Positions 36,483 to 47,370 of a stretch of DNA of 64,000 bases are shown here, one piece after another. Source of the DNA: Ignavibacteriales bacterium (GTDB lineage: Bacteria; Bacteroidota; Ignavibacteria; Ignavibacteriales; Melioribacteraceae); the NCBI GenBank assembly GCA_020635285.1, contig JACKAB010000044.1, forward strand, positions 248,001 to 312,000, in the 5' to 3' direction. The translations under genes and the position numbers were made by a program. The first letter of the stretch is position 1. The number at the start of each line of letters is the position of its first letter. Below the pieces are notes generated by a model, which did no database searches, had not been told where the DNA came from, and worked only from the letters and a program-made list of their open reading frames with translations.

Positions 36483-37727
36483 ATGGAACATTTTTTATTT
36501 GAATTAAAAGAGGGATTAATAATCGCTTTTAATGCAATTAGAGCAAATAAAATTAGGTCAATACTTACCACCTTGGGTATAGTGATTGGAGTTGCATCAG
36601 TTGTACTAATGTCAACTGCAATTAAAGGGATTGATGAATCATTTCAAGAAAGCGCTACCAGCATAATGGGTACGGAAAATATTTTCATTGATAAATGGGC
36701 CTGGTTTGGAGACGTGCCTTGGTGGGAATTAAGAAATAGAAGAGATATTAGCATGCAAGATTACCGAGACTTTAAAGCCCAGGCCACACTTCCATCAGCA
36801 GTTGTTCCAAGAACTGTAAGAAGGCAAACAACCACATATGGTGATGTAAATGTGGATGGGTGTTTTATTATTGGTACAAATCAAGACTACATTCAAACCA
36901 CAGATCTTAAGTTTACTGAAGGAAGATTTTTTTCTGAGATTGAAAGCAACGCTGCAAGAAGAGTTTGTGTAATTGGTGGTGTTATTGCAGAAAAGCTTTT
37001 CCCGCAGGGGAATGGAGTTGATCAAGTGATAAAAATAAGAGATAAAAAATATAAGGTTATTGGAATTAACGATAAGCAGGGAAGTTTTTTATTTGGTGAT
37101 TTCAATCCGGATAACATGATATATATTCCAATTGAAGCGATGTTTAAAGATTTTCAAAGTAGGCATAGAGGCGGTGGAATTTCCATTTCCGTGAGAGCCC
37201 CTACTAACCAAATGGTTCCAGCAGTTAAAGAAGAAGCTATAAGCGTGATGCGCAGAATCAGAGGGCTTAAGTATGATGAACAAGATGATTTTTCAATAAA
37301 TCAGCAAGCTGCTCTTTTAGACATGATTAATCAGCAAGTTGGGGTAATTCAAATTGCCGGATTATTTATTACTGGTTTAGCGCTTTTTGTTGGTGCAATA
37401 GGGATCATGAATATTATGTTTGTTTCTGTAAAAGAAAGAACAAGAGAAATTGGAATACGTAAAGCAATTGGAGCAAAAAAGAGAACAATAATGGGACAAT
37501 TTCTTACGGAGTCCGCATTTATATGCTTGCTGGGAGGACTCATAGGATTATTCATTGCAGTACTTGGAGCCAAAATTATTGAACAGTATGATTTCCCGGT
37601 TTCTGTCCAAGTTGATGCAGTTGTTTTAGCAATTGGAATTTCCTTGTTAACAGGAGTTCTTTCCGGACTTGCTCCGGCATGGACAGCTGCAAAAATGGAT
37701 CCTGTAGATGCGTTGAGGTATGAATAA
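36483..37727 (+). CDS. MacB-like permease, type A, copy 2
   Basis: A 414-residue permease, closely similar to type A copy 1 over its whole length (near-identical start FELKEGLIIAFNAIRANKIR and end). It follows a 140-base spacer after type B copy 1. The spacer has no convincing terminator. Its stop overlaps the next ATG (TAATG at 37725-37729), as in the first pair. Confidence 0.94.
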   Translation: MEHFLFELKEGLIIAFNAIRANKIRSILTTLGIVIGVASVVLMSTAIKGIDESFQESATSIMGTENIFIDKWAWFGDVPWWELRNRRDISMQDYRDFKAQATLPSAVVPRTVRRQTTTYGDVNVDGCFIIGTNQDYIQTTDLKFTEGRFFSEIESNAARRVCVIGGVIAEKLFPQGNGVDQVIKIRDKKYKVIGINDKQGSFLFGDFNPDNMIYIPIEAMFKDFQSRHRGGGISISVRAPTNQMVPAVKEEAISVMRRIRGLKYDEQDDFSINQQAALLDMINQQVGVIQIAGLFITGLALFVGAIGIMNIMFVSVKERTREIGIRKAIGAKKRTIMGQFLTESAFICLLGGLIGLFIAVLGAKIIEQYDFPVSVQVDAVVLAIGISLLTGVLSGLAPAWTAAKMDPVDALRYE

Positions 37728-38947
37728 TGGAAATCATCATTGTTGCGTTAAATTCTTTAAAGGCTAATAAACTTAGATCTTTGTTAACAATTCTTGGAAT
37801 TATTGTTGGCATTTTTTCGATTATTACTATAAGTACAGTTGTTAATATGCTGCAAAATAGTATTGAAGAAGGAGTTGCTTCATTAGGACAAACGACGTTT
37901 CAAATCCAAAAATATCCTGCAATGATGAATAGAGGTGATAGAGCAAAATTTAGAAATAGAAAAGATATAACTATAGATCAATTTTATGCTTTAAGAGATA
38001 AACTTGAAGGTGAGGCCTCAGCAGTTGGCGCTGAACAATGGGACGGTGGAAAATTGTTTAAGTATGAGAATAAAGAAACCAATCCTAATGTTAGTTTAGT
38101 AGGAGCAACGCCGGAAGCTTTCCCTAATAATAATTGGATTGCAGAAAATGGAAGAAGTTTCAATTATAATGATGTAAATCGATACGAAAAAGTAATTGTG
38201 CTTGGTAAATCATTGGCTAAAAATTTATTTGATGAGATGGATCCTATCGGACAAGAAGTAAAAGTTGATAATCGTAAATTACGCGTAATTGGAGTCTTAG
38301 AAAAACAAGCTACATCATTTGGGCAGGATAAAGATAATTTTGCTGCTATACCAATAACTACATTTCAAAGTTTTTATGGCAAGTACGAAGAAAGTGTGAA
38401 TATTACAGTAAGTTCATTTAGTAAAAAAGATTATGAAGATGTAATTGAAAAATCTGTCGGTTATTTTAGAACCATCAGAAAAGTTCCGGCTGGTGAAGAC
38501 GATGATTTCGGAATCTTTTCAAATGAATCTGTCTTAACACAAATTAACAGCATGACAGCTGGTGTAAAAATTGGTGCCTATGTTATCGCACTAATTGCAT
38601 TACTTGCCGCGGGTATTGGCATCATGAATATTATGCTGGTTTCAGTTACCGAAAGAACAAAAGAAATTGGAATACGCAAAGCAATTGGGGCAAAAAAATT
38701 AAATATTTTAACTCAATTTTTAATAGAAGCAGTTGTACTATCATTATTAGGTGGATTTATTGGAATTATTATTGGACTAATTGTTGGCAATCTTGCCGGT
38801 TCTGCAATTGGAGGTGAAATTTCTGTTCCAATGGATTGGGTTGCAATTGGTGTATTACTTTGTGTAATTGTCGGAGTTGGTTTTGGTACTTATCCTGCTT
38901 ACAAAGCTTCTAATTTAGATCCAATTGATGCATTAAGATACGAATAA
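37727..38947 (+). CDS. MacB-like permease, type B, copy 2
   Basis: A 406-residue permease coupled to type A copy 2. It differs from copy 3 in only a small number of residues. The middle of the two genes (about 38270-38420 against 39690-39840) is nearly identical in DNA, while their first 300 bases differ at many silent positions. Confidence 0.94.
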   Translation: MEIIIVALNSLKANKLRSLLTILGIIVGIFSIITISTVVNMLQNSIEEGVASLGQTTFQIQKYPAMMNRGDRAKFRNRKDITIDQFYALRDKLEGEASAVGAEQWDGGKLFKYENKETNPNVSLVGATPEAFPNNNWIAENGRSFNYNDVNRYEKVIVLGKSLAKNLFDEMDPIGQEVKVDNRKLRVIGVLEKQATSFGQDKDNFAAIPITTFQSFYGKYEESVNITVSSFSKKDYEDVIEKSVGYFRTIRKVPAGEDDDFGIFSNESVLTQINSMTAGVKIGAYVIALIALLAAGIGIMNIMLVSVTERTKEIGIRKAIGAKKLNILTQFLIEAVVLSLLGGFIGIIIGLIVGNLAGSAIGGEISVPMDWVAIGVLLCVIVGVGFGTYPAYKASNLDPIDALRYE

Positions 38948-39144
38948 TTAATTATATCACTAATCTCGCATCAGATAACCTATTTTTAGACTATATGGAA
39001 CTTTTAATAGGATTAAACGTCCTATCATTAAATGAAAACCGACTATTGAAATTGTAATTTCATTTAAATTAGAATTTTTGTCTTATTTATTTTTGCATGA
39101 ATTTCATGTTGAATGAATCTGGTTAATAAAGAAGGATATAAATA

Positions 39145-40365
39145 ATGGAAATAATAATAGTTGCATTAAATTCTCTTAAGGCTAATAAATTAAGGTCACT
39201 CTTAACTGTATTGGGAATAATAGTTGGAATATTTTCCATTATAACTATAAGCACTGTTGTAAATATGCTGCAAAATAGTATTGAAGAAGGAGTAGCACAA
39301 TTAGGTCAAACAACCTTTCAAATTCAAAAGTATCCCGCCATGATGGATAGGGGAGATAGAGCTAGATTTAGAAATAGAAAAGATATTACAATTGATCAGT
39401 TTTATGCTCTTAAAGAAAAACTTGAAGGTGAAGCAGAAGCAGTTGGTGCTGAGCAATGGGATTTTGGAAAACTATTTAAGTATGAAAATAAAGAAACAAA
39501 TCCAAATGTACAGTTGGTTGGGTGCACACCTGAAGCTTTTCCAAATAATAAGTGGATTGCTGAAACAGGACGAAGTTTCAATTATAATGACGTAAACCGA
39601 TATGAAAAAATTATAGTTTTAGGAAAATCACTTGCAAAAAATCTATTTGATGAAATGGACCCCATTGGGCAAGAGGTAAAAGTTGATAATCGTAAATTGC
39701 GCGTAATTGGAGTCTTAGAAAAACAAGCTACATCCTTTGGACAGGATAAAGATAATTTTGCTGCTGTACCAATAACTACATTTCAAAGTTTTTATGGCAA
39801 GTACGAAGAGAGCGTGAATATTACGGTTAGCTCATTTAGCAAAGAAGATTATGAAGATGTAATTGAAAAATCGGTTGGTTATTTTAGAACCATCAGAAAA
39901 GTCCCGGCAGGTGAAGACGATGATTTCGGTATCTTTTCAAACGAGTCTGTCTTAACCCAAATTAATAGTATGACAGCCGGTGTAAAAATTGGTGCTTATG
40001 TTATTGCCTTAATTGCATTACTTGCCGCCGGAATCGGCATTATGAATATTATGTTAGTCTCAGTGACTGAAAGAACAAAAGAGATTGGAATACGCAAAGC
40101 AATTGGCGCAAAAAAATCAAATATACTAACTCAATTTTTGATTGAGGCAGTTGTTCTCTCTCTTTTTGGTGGATTTATTGGAATTATTATTGGGCTAATT
40201 GTCGGCAATATTGCCGGTTCCGCAATTGGAGGAGAAATATCTGTCCCAATGGATTGGGTAGCAATTGGCGTATTACTTTGTGTTATTGTCGGAGTGGGCT
40301 TTGGAACTTATCCCGCATACAAAGCCGCCAATCTTGATCCTATTGATGCGTTAAGGTATGAGTAG
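39145..40365 (+). CDS. MacB-like permease, type B, copy 3
   Basis: A 406-residue permease, near-identical in protein to copy 2. Unlike copies 1 and 2 it has no coupled type A partner: a spacer of 197 bases precedes it. A ribosome site AAGGAT lies at 39132. A terminator follows at 40431. It may form homodimers or replace copy 2 in the pair. Confidence 0.94.
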   Translation: MEIIIVALNSLKANKLRSLLTVLGIIVGIFSIITISTVVNMLQNSIEEGVAQLGQTTFQIQKYPAMMDRGDRARFRNRKDITIDQFYALKEKLEGEAEAVGAEQWDFGKLFKYENKETNPNVQLVGCTPEAFPNNKWIAETGRSFNYNDVNRYEKIIVLGKSLAKNLFDEMDPIGQEVKVDNRKLRVIGVLEKQATSFGQDKDNFAAVPITTFQSFYGKYEESVNITVSSFSKEDYEDVIEKSVGYFRTIRKVPAGEDDDFGIFSNESVLTQINSMTAGVKIGAYVIALIALLAAGIGIMNIMLVSVTERTKEIGIRKAIGAKKSNILTQFLIEAVVLSLFGGFIGIIIGLIVGNIAGSAIGGEISVPMDWVAIGVLLCVIVGVGFGTYPAYKAANLDPIDALRYE

Positions 40366-40430
40366 AAAATAGATTTGAGAATCAAGAAAAAAATTTGAAA
40401 CAAAACTTCAAGATTTAACAGTTATAAGAA

Positions 40431-40459
40431 AATCCCATCGAATTAGGTGGGATTTTTTT
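40431..40459 (+). terminator. Rho-independent terminator of the MacAB-type operon
   Basis: Stem AATCCCATC / GGTGGGATT (40431-40439 with 40446-40454, one G-T pair), loop GAATTA, then T-run. Lies 66 bases after the last permease. Confidence 0.88.
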
Positions 40460-40544
40460 ATTTAATTGACTTGCAAATTCTAGTCCTGCCTAATAGTTTT
40501 ATATTTCTATAAATTATGTTGAATTATAAAATAAAATATCATAC

Positions 40545-43500
40545 TTGAAATTTATTAAACACCAATATATTCTTACAATCATACTGATATTGGTTTCTAA
40601 AACCGTTGCTCAAAACGATAGTTTAGAAATTACAAGGATAGATACGTTCAAAATTAATTTTGAAAATCAATATGAATTAAGCTCAGTATTTATAGAGCCT
40701 CTTTCTGAAGAAATAAAACTTGGAAAAAGAACTCTAACCAAAAATGACTATCACCTTGAGGTGAAAACTAACACAATTTCACTTTCGGATTCACTCACCT
40801 ATTCAATTTTCGATACACTTTTAGTTCAATATAGAACCAGAGATTTTAAGCTTAGAAAAATTTATAGAAACAGATCTCTTGTAAAATATTATGATAACAA
40901 TCTGAACGAATATATTGGAAAAGTTAAGAATGAGTCGGTTGATTTATCGACCAAAGCCATTCTGGGAAAGGACTTACAAAGTAGCGGAACATTGTTGCGT
41001 GGTTTTACATTTGGCACAAATAAAGATTTGCAGGTCAGCAGCGGATTAAGATTACAACTTGCTGGGAAAATATCTGAAGAGATTGAAATTGTTGCAGCTT
41101 TGACTGATGAGAATACGCCAATACAGCCTGAAGGTAATACAGAAAGGCTTGAAGAGCTTGATAAAGTTTTTATTGAAATTAAACATCCAAATGCGAACGC
41201 TATTTTTGGGGATTATAATTTAACCCAAAGAGTTGGAGAATTTGGCAGAGTTGATAGAAAACTTCAAGGGGTTATAGGAAATTTCAATTTTGAAAATTAT
41301 GGCGGCGGAGTTTCATTTGCTTCTTCAAAAGGTAAATTTAACACAATGCAATTTAATGGAATTGATGGAGTTCAAGGTCCATATAGACTAACCGGAGCAG
41401 ATGGCGAAAACGATATTATTGTAATCGCGGGCAGCGAAAAAGTTTTTTTAGATGGAAGGGAATTAAAGCGCGGTGAAAATAATGAATACACAATTGAATA
41501 TGCAAACGGAGAAATTACTTTTACACCAAAAATAATAATTACATCCTTGAGCAGAATTATAATTGATTATGAATATACAAATCGCCAATACCAGCGAAAT
41601 GTAATTGAAGCAAATGCTTTTGGTAAATTTTTTGATAATAAGCTTAAAGTTACAATAAATGCTTATCAGGAAGGAGATAATAGAAATAATCCAATAGATT
41701 TAACTTTATCAGAAAATGATGAAAATATTTTACGCGAGAGCGGTGATAATCCTTTACTTGCATCACAAAGCGGCGTTGTTGAATTGTCTGGAGATTCATT
41801 GGGAATATATTCAGCAATTGATACTGTTTTTTCGGGAACGCCTTATACAATTTATATTTATTCTCCTGGCGAAAACTCAGCAAAATTTGTTGTAACATTT
41901 AGTTTTATTGGAAATAACAAAGGAGACTATAAAAGAGAAAGCATCGGCAAATTTAAGTTCGTCGGTATTGGTCAAGGAAGTTATCAACCAATAAAATTAT
42001 TACCTTTACCGGAAAAAAATCAACTTGGAAATATTTTAGTTGAATATTCTCCTTTTGAAAAAGTGAAACTAAATTTAGAGGTAGCTGCCAGCAGTTATGA
42101 TAAAAATACATATTCACCAATTGATGATAATGACAATAATGGATTTGCCAGAAACTTCAAACTAATTATTGATCCATTAGATTTTCAATTGTTCAACACA
42201 AATTTGGGTAAAGTCAGCGGATCTTATCGTGATAGATTTTTAGACAATAAATTCAAATCAATTGACCGTATAAATGAAATAGAATTTGATAGAGATTATA
42301 ACATTGGGTTTTCAACCAGTAAAGAAGAAAGTCTTAGGGAGCTTCAGCTAAATTATAAACCAAAGGATAATATTGATTTTACCGGACAATATGGAAGTCT
42401 TAAAAAGGGAAGTGGTTTTTTTTCAGAAAGAATATATGTGAAATCAAATTGGATGAATTACAATAACCTTAACGCAAATTATATTTACGATTTTGTAAAA
42501 ACTAATTCAATTGCGCAAACATCAGAATGGTTGAGGCAAAATGGCGAATTATCCTATAACATTTGGAAAGTCCAGCCTGGCTTTTCATTTAGAAATGAGA
42601 ATAAAAAAGATAAATTAACTAACACAGATTCACTATTAAATTCTAGTTTACAGTTCTATGAATATTCTCCATTTTTAGTATTTAATGTTTCAAATGGATT
42701 AACTCTTGGAGCTAAATATACTTTTACAAATGAAATGGTTCCAATAAATGGAATTTTTACAGATGAATCAAAATCTTATGCTCACACTTATTCCGTTGGC
42801 TGGCGCAGCTTGCAAGAATTCACCACTAATTTAGATTTTTCTTTTTAGAAAAAGAAATACTCAGAAACATTTGCCAGTAAGGGGTTTGGAGATAATGAAT
42901 CAATTCAAATACGTTCTCAATCAAATATTAATTTGTTTGATAAATTAATAAATGGAAATATATATTATCAAGCTGCATCAGAAAGATCTGCAAAATTAGA
43001 GCGTGTATTTATCCGTGTTCCTCTTGGAACTGGTTCCTATTCGTATCAAGGCGATTTAAACAAAAATGGAATTGCAGATGAAAGCGAATACATCCTGGAT
43101 CCCTACGATGGAGAATATATTCAAACAACTTTGCCAACTGATGAATTATTCCCCGTAATTGATCTCAAAATAAATACTAGATGGCGGATTGAATTTGACG
43201 AATATTTTAAACAAACAAATTGGATAAGCACTGCTCTAAACGCAATAAGTACTGAAACTACTTACAGAGTTGAAGAGAATAGTAAAATTATAGATACTAA
43301 AAAATATATCTTCTTAACTTGATTCTTTCTTAAATGATACAACCACAATTCGCGGCTCAAATTATTTTCAACAAGATTTACATGTACTTAAAAATGAGAG
43401 AGATTTATCTTTCCGTTTTCGTTTTACCGAAGTTAATAATCTAAATCAATATAGTGCCGGATTGGAAAAATCATACTTAAAAAGAAAGAAGCGCTAAAAT

Positions 43501-44000
43501 TAAATTTAGGATGGTTAAGGAAATAAATAACGAAACTGAGTTCACAAACAAAGTAGAGAATGTTGATGCACCAGTAAATACTAACCGATCTCGCACAACA
43601 ACTTCAAATGATTTGCAGACAGATTTCTCTTATAGACCTTATAATAATTTGGAGTTTGGATTCTTAATCAAAGTAGGTAGATTAGAAGATTCTTTTCCAA
43701 CAACTCCAACTATAATTGATGAAAATAAAATTAACTTGCGTTTCACTTTGTCGCTGTTGGAAAAAGGAAGATTAAGATTTGAAATTGAACGCGCAGAACT
43801 TTTAGCAAATACAAACAAAAAATATTATTCCTTTTGAAATAACTAACGGAAATGTGATTGGGAAAAATTATATTTGGAGAACTAATTTCGATTATAGATT
43901 CTCAAACAATTTACAGACAAACTTAAATTACTCAGGAAGATTACAAGGAAAGGGAAAAGTGATTAATACTTTTCGCGCCGAGGCAAGAGCTTATTTTTAA
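40545..44000 (+). pseudogene. Large outer-membrane protein (SprA-like motif), broken by four or more lesions
   Basis: The frames join to about 1150 residues. Start TTG 40545 with signal peptide (cut after TVAQ). A middle domain repeats a pattern like EKVFLDGRELKRGENNEYTI then GEITFTPKIIITSLSRIIID, seen in SprA-related and other large FCB-group outer-membrane proteins. The C-terminal part is strand-rich and ends ...ARAYF, a usual barrel end. Breaks: in-frame TAG at 42846-42848, and frame changes near 43315, 43485 and 43820. Each downstream piece continues the same protein, so I read it as one gene. Whether it is really lost or mis-sequenced is unclear. Confidence 0.7.
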
Positions 44001-44041
44001 TTAACATAATTCTGAACTAATAAAAATGTAAATTCTAAAAT

Positions 44042-44525
44042 ATGAATACAAAAACAAGTTTGATAGAAGCTCATATAGTCCGATTAAATAAGGGTAAAGT
44101 AGAGTTTTATTATTGAAAAAGATCAGCTAATGAAAAATATCCGAATATTTGGCAAATGGTTACGGGCAAAATAAAAGTAAGTGAAAAAGCCTATGAAACT
44201 GCCGTGAGAGAAATAAAAGAAGAAACAAATATTGATGTGGATGAAATATTCGTTGTGCCAAGAATCAATTCTTTCTATAATGAAGCAGACGATGAAATTA
44301 TTCTCATTCCGGTCTTTGTTGTTTTAATAAAAAAAAAATGTTGAGATAAAATTATCTTCAGAACATTCAGAATACAAATGGGTAAATAAAAAAGAAGCCA
44401 ATAAATTATTGGCATGGCCGGGACAAAAAAAAGACTCAGTGAAAATTATTAAATCATTTTTTGAAGGCAAATATAAATCACTTAATTTCATCAAAATAAA
44501 TTTAGATGGAAAGGTAAAAAGTTAA
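44042..44525 (+). pseudogene. Nudix hydrolase, interrupted
   Basis: Start ATG 44042 (MNTKTSLIEAHIVRL); a TGA at about 44117 interrupts the frame, then NIWQMVTGKIKVSEKAYETA and the Nudix box G-x5-E-x7-REIKEE follow (usual last Gly replaced by Asn, EETNI). The frame slips again at a run of nine A near 44335 and continues KLSSEHSEYKWVNKKEANKL to a TAA at 44523-44525. About 160 residues joined; resembles NudB-like dihydroneopterin triphosphate or dATP pyrophosphatases. The substrate is not shown. Confidence 0.65.
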
Positions 44526-44547
44526 TTATGAAAAAATATATATAATC

Positions 44548-45360
44548 GTGATTATTATTATTGTCTCACAAACCTTTGCACAAAATAGTGTACAAAAACC
44601 AGATACTGTTGGGATTGGAAATAAATTATTAAATGATATTGAATTATCATTTAATAACAATCTCAATTTTTTTAGTCGTCCTGCTGAATTTAATTCATCA
44701 GATTGGTTTAAACTTGCTGGTGTTACAGTTGCCACCGGCGCTTTAATGACAATTGATAAAGAAGTTCAGATTGAGATGGCAAAGCATCATTCAAATTTTC
44801 AAAATGATATTACAAAAGTAGGGAAGTATTATGGCGAGATTGTCCCAATAGCTGTCTCTGCAATTGGAGTTTATGGCGGTGGATTAATTTTTGGAAACAA
44901 TGAAATGCGAACAACCGGCAGAATATTAATTGAATCACTCGTGGCCTCGGGAATTACAACAACTATTCTAAAATCAATCATTGGAAGAAGCAGACCTTAT
45001 AAAAATGAGGGTGAATTTAAGTTTAATTTCTTTGAAACTAAAACTTCTAATACTTCTCTGCCCTCTGGGCACACCACTGTCGCATTTACAATCAGCACAG
45101 TCTTAGCAGAGCGGATTGATAATATCTATGCCAGTATTGGTCTATACGGACTTGCATCATTAACCGCGTATGAAAGAATTTATGATGATAGGCATTGGCT
45201 TTCCGATACTTTTCTTGGAGCAGTTATTGGAATTAGTGCAGGAAAGTTTTTTTCTGATTTGGAAACTGAGTCTGAGAATAAAAAATCAAATGTTAGTTTT
45301 CATGTTGCGCCATATCTGAACCTAGAAAGCCCTGGAGTTTCAGTACTAATTCAATTCTAA
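44548..45360 (+). CDS. PAP2-family phosphatase
   Basis: A 270-residue membrane-associated phosphatase with the three PAP2 motifs: KSIIGRSRP (K-x6-RP), SLPSGHTT (PSGH) and ERIYDDRHWLSD (R-x5-H-x3-D). The family removes phosphate from lipids such as phosphatidic acid or undecaprenyl pyrophosphate. The open frame starts at GTG 44548, but the ATG at 44528 plus one missing A would give a full signal peptide (MKKIYIIVIIIIVSQTFAQ), the likelier real start. Adjacent to the Nudix gene. Confidence 0.85.
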   Translation: MIIIIVSQTFAQNSVQKPDTVGIGNKLLNDIELSFNNNLNFFSRPAEFNSSDWFKLAGVTVATGALMTIDKEVQIEMAKHHSNFQNDITKVGKYYGEIVPIAVSAIGVYGGGLIFGNNEMRTTGRILIESLVASGITTTILKSIIGRSRPYKNEGEFKFNFFETKTSNTSLPSGHTTVAFTISTVLAERIDNIYASIGLYGLASLTAYERIYDDRHWLSDTFLGAVIGISAGKFFSDLETESENKKSNVSFHVAPYLNLESPGVSVLIQF

Positions 45361-45443
45361 AACTGCGCAAGGCTTTCATTTATTAGTCACAACAATTTTT
45401 TATATTTAACATTCTTATTTTAGATTTATTAATTGGAGGAATT

Positions 45444-46321
45444 TTGGATTTATTAGTCGTTGGTTCTGTTGGTTTAGATTATGTTGAAACGCCTTTCGGG
45501 AAAATTGAAAACGCACTTGGCGGTGCTGCAACATATATTGCTCTAACTGCCAGTTACTTTTCTAAACCGGTTAGATTGGTTGGGGTTGTGGGCGATGATT
45601 TTCCGCAAGAACATATTGATATGCTCGATGAACATTTAGTTGAACTCGATAATCTTGAAATAGTTAAAGGTGGAAAAGACTTTTCGTTGGGGCGGAAAAT
45701 ATCATTATGATTTAAATGTTAGAGATACACTTTATACTGAGTTAAATGTTTTTGAAAATTTCGATCCAAAAATTCCGGAAAAATCAAAAGAAAACAGTTT
45801 TGTTATTTTAGGAAATATTCAACCATCACTTCAACTTTCTGTAATCAACCAACTTAAAGGAAATAATTTTATTGTTTGCGATACAATGAATTTATGGATT
45901 GACATTGCTTTGGATGATTTAAAAAAGTATTAAAACATGTAAACGTATTAATTATAAATGACTCGGAAGCTAGATTATTATCAAAAGAGGCAAATTTAAT
46001 AAAAGCTGCCAGAATTATTAGAGAAATGGGGCCGGAATATTTAATAATAAAAAAAGAGAACACGGGGCGTTACTTTTTTATAACGATACTGTTTTTTCAG
46101 CTCCGGCTTATCCTCTTGAATCAATATTCGATCCAACTGGAGCAGGTGATACTTTTCTTGGTGGTTTTGCCGGTTACTTGCACAACTCAATTGATATGAG
46201 CATTGAGAATATGAAACGGGCTGTAATTTACGGAAGTGCAATGGCTTCTTTCTGCGTTGAAAAATTTAGCACAAAAGGTTTAGAAGAATTAGATAATTTA
46301 CAAATTCACGATAGATTTTAG
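45444..46321 (+). pseudogene. PfkB-family sugar/nucleoside kinase, frameshifted
   Basis: Start TTG 45444 with GGAGG upstream. Frames join: LVVGSVGLDYVETPFG ... GGAATYIALTASYFSKP, then KTFRWGGKYHYDLNVRDTLY after a slip near 45680, then LKHVNVLIINDSEARLLSKE after a slip near 45925, and a third slip near 46055 before IFDPTGAGDTFLGGFAGYLH, with the PfkB ATP-binding DPTGAGDTF motif, to TAG 46319-46321. About 290 residues, the normal length. It phosphorylates a sugar or nucleoside. It precedes mtnA by 24 bases, so it may supply a phosphorylated ribose-type substrate; inference only. Confidence 0.8.
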
Positions 46322-46345
46322 AATTTAGAGAACTCTCAAGGTTTG

Positions 46346-47362
46346 ATGATGACGAACAGCTTTAATTCAATAGAGTTTAAAAACAATAAGTTAATTTTAT
46401 TGGATCAAACCAAATTACCGCTTAAAGAAACATATATCAAAACAGATGAGTATGAGAGGATTGCTATCGCAATTGAACGGTTAGAAGTGAGAGGCGCACC
46501 CGCAATTGGTATTTCTGCTGCTTATGCAATTGCTCTCAGTTTTAAAAATATTACAATCGTTCAAAAAAATCATTTTGAAATTGTTTATGAAAGATTATGG
46601 AAAACCCGGCCAACTGCTGTAAATCTTTTTTGGGCATTAAACAGAATGAAAAAGGTATTTGAATTAAATAAAAATTCAAAAAATATTTATAATATTTTAG
46701 TTTCCGAAGCAATACAAATCCACAATGAAGATGTAATTATGTGCGATCAGATTGCAGCAAACGGTTTGCAAATATTTAAAAAGAAAAGTACTGTATTAAC
46801 ACATTGCAATACAGGCAAACTAGCTACCGGCGGCGGCGGAACGGCTTTCAATGTTATTAATTATGGTTTTAAAAAAGGTAAAGTTAAATTTGTTCATGCT
46901 GATGAGACGCGCCCATTATTGCAAGGAAGCAGATTAACTGCCTTTGAACTAAGCAAATCTGGCATTCCTTTTTCCATAAATACAGATTCAACAGCGGCAT
47001 TTTTAATGCAGAATAACAAAATTGATTTGGTAATAACCGGAGCGGATAGAATTGCGCTTAACGGAGATTCCGCAAATAAAATTGGAACTTATAACTTAGC
47101 GGTTTTGTGCAAACATCACAATATACCTTTCTATATTGCAGCTCCAACTTCTACTATTGATCAAAAGTGTAAATCTGGGAAAAACATTCAAATAGAATTC
47201 AGGGATAAAAAAGAAATCAATTCATTTAAAAAAGAAAAAATAACATCAGAAGAGTATGAGGTTTTTTCACCGGCGTTTGATGTGACTCCCAACAATTTAA
47301 TTACGGGAATTATTACAGAAAAAAAACTTCACTTGCCGCCTTATAATTTTAGAATACTCTAA
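46346..47362 (+). CDS. mtnA: S-methyl-5-thioribose-1-phosphate isomerase
   Basis: About 338 residues, normal for the family. The catalytic Cys (about 154, THCNTGKLATGGGGTAF) and Asp (about 234, TGADRIALNGDSANKIGTYN) are present, with the RGAPAIGISAAYA and DETRPLLQGSRLTAFEL segments. It interconverts methylthioribose-1-phosphate and methylthioribulose-1-phosphate in methionine salvage (or a related 5-deoxyribose route). No other salvage genes are visible. The operon runs on into recO, 8 bases downstream. Confidence 0.94.
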   Translation: MMTNSFNSIEFKNNKLILLDQTKLPLKETYIKTDEYERIAIAIERLEVRGAPAIGISAAYAIALSFKNITIVQKNHFEIVYERLWKTRPTAVNLFWALNRMKKVFELNKNSKNIYNILVSEAIQIHNEDVIMCDQIAANGLQIFKKKSTVLTHCNTGKLATGGGGTAFNVINYGFKKGKVKFVHADETRPLLQGSRLTAFELSKSGIPFSINTDSTAAFLMQNNKIDLVITGADRIALNGDSANKIGTYNLAVLCKHHNIPFYIAAPTSTIDQKCKSGKNIQIEFRDKKEINSFKKEKITSEEYEVFSPAFDVTPNNLITGIITEKKLHLPPYNFRIL

Positions 47363-47370
47363 AAATCCCC

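Noticed and set aside
33868..40365. Permease repeats as an assembly duplication artefact
   Set aside because: The copies differ at many silent and some coding positions and have different spacers; an artefact would be near-identical in DNA.
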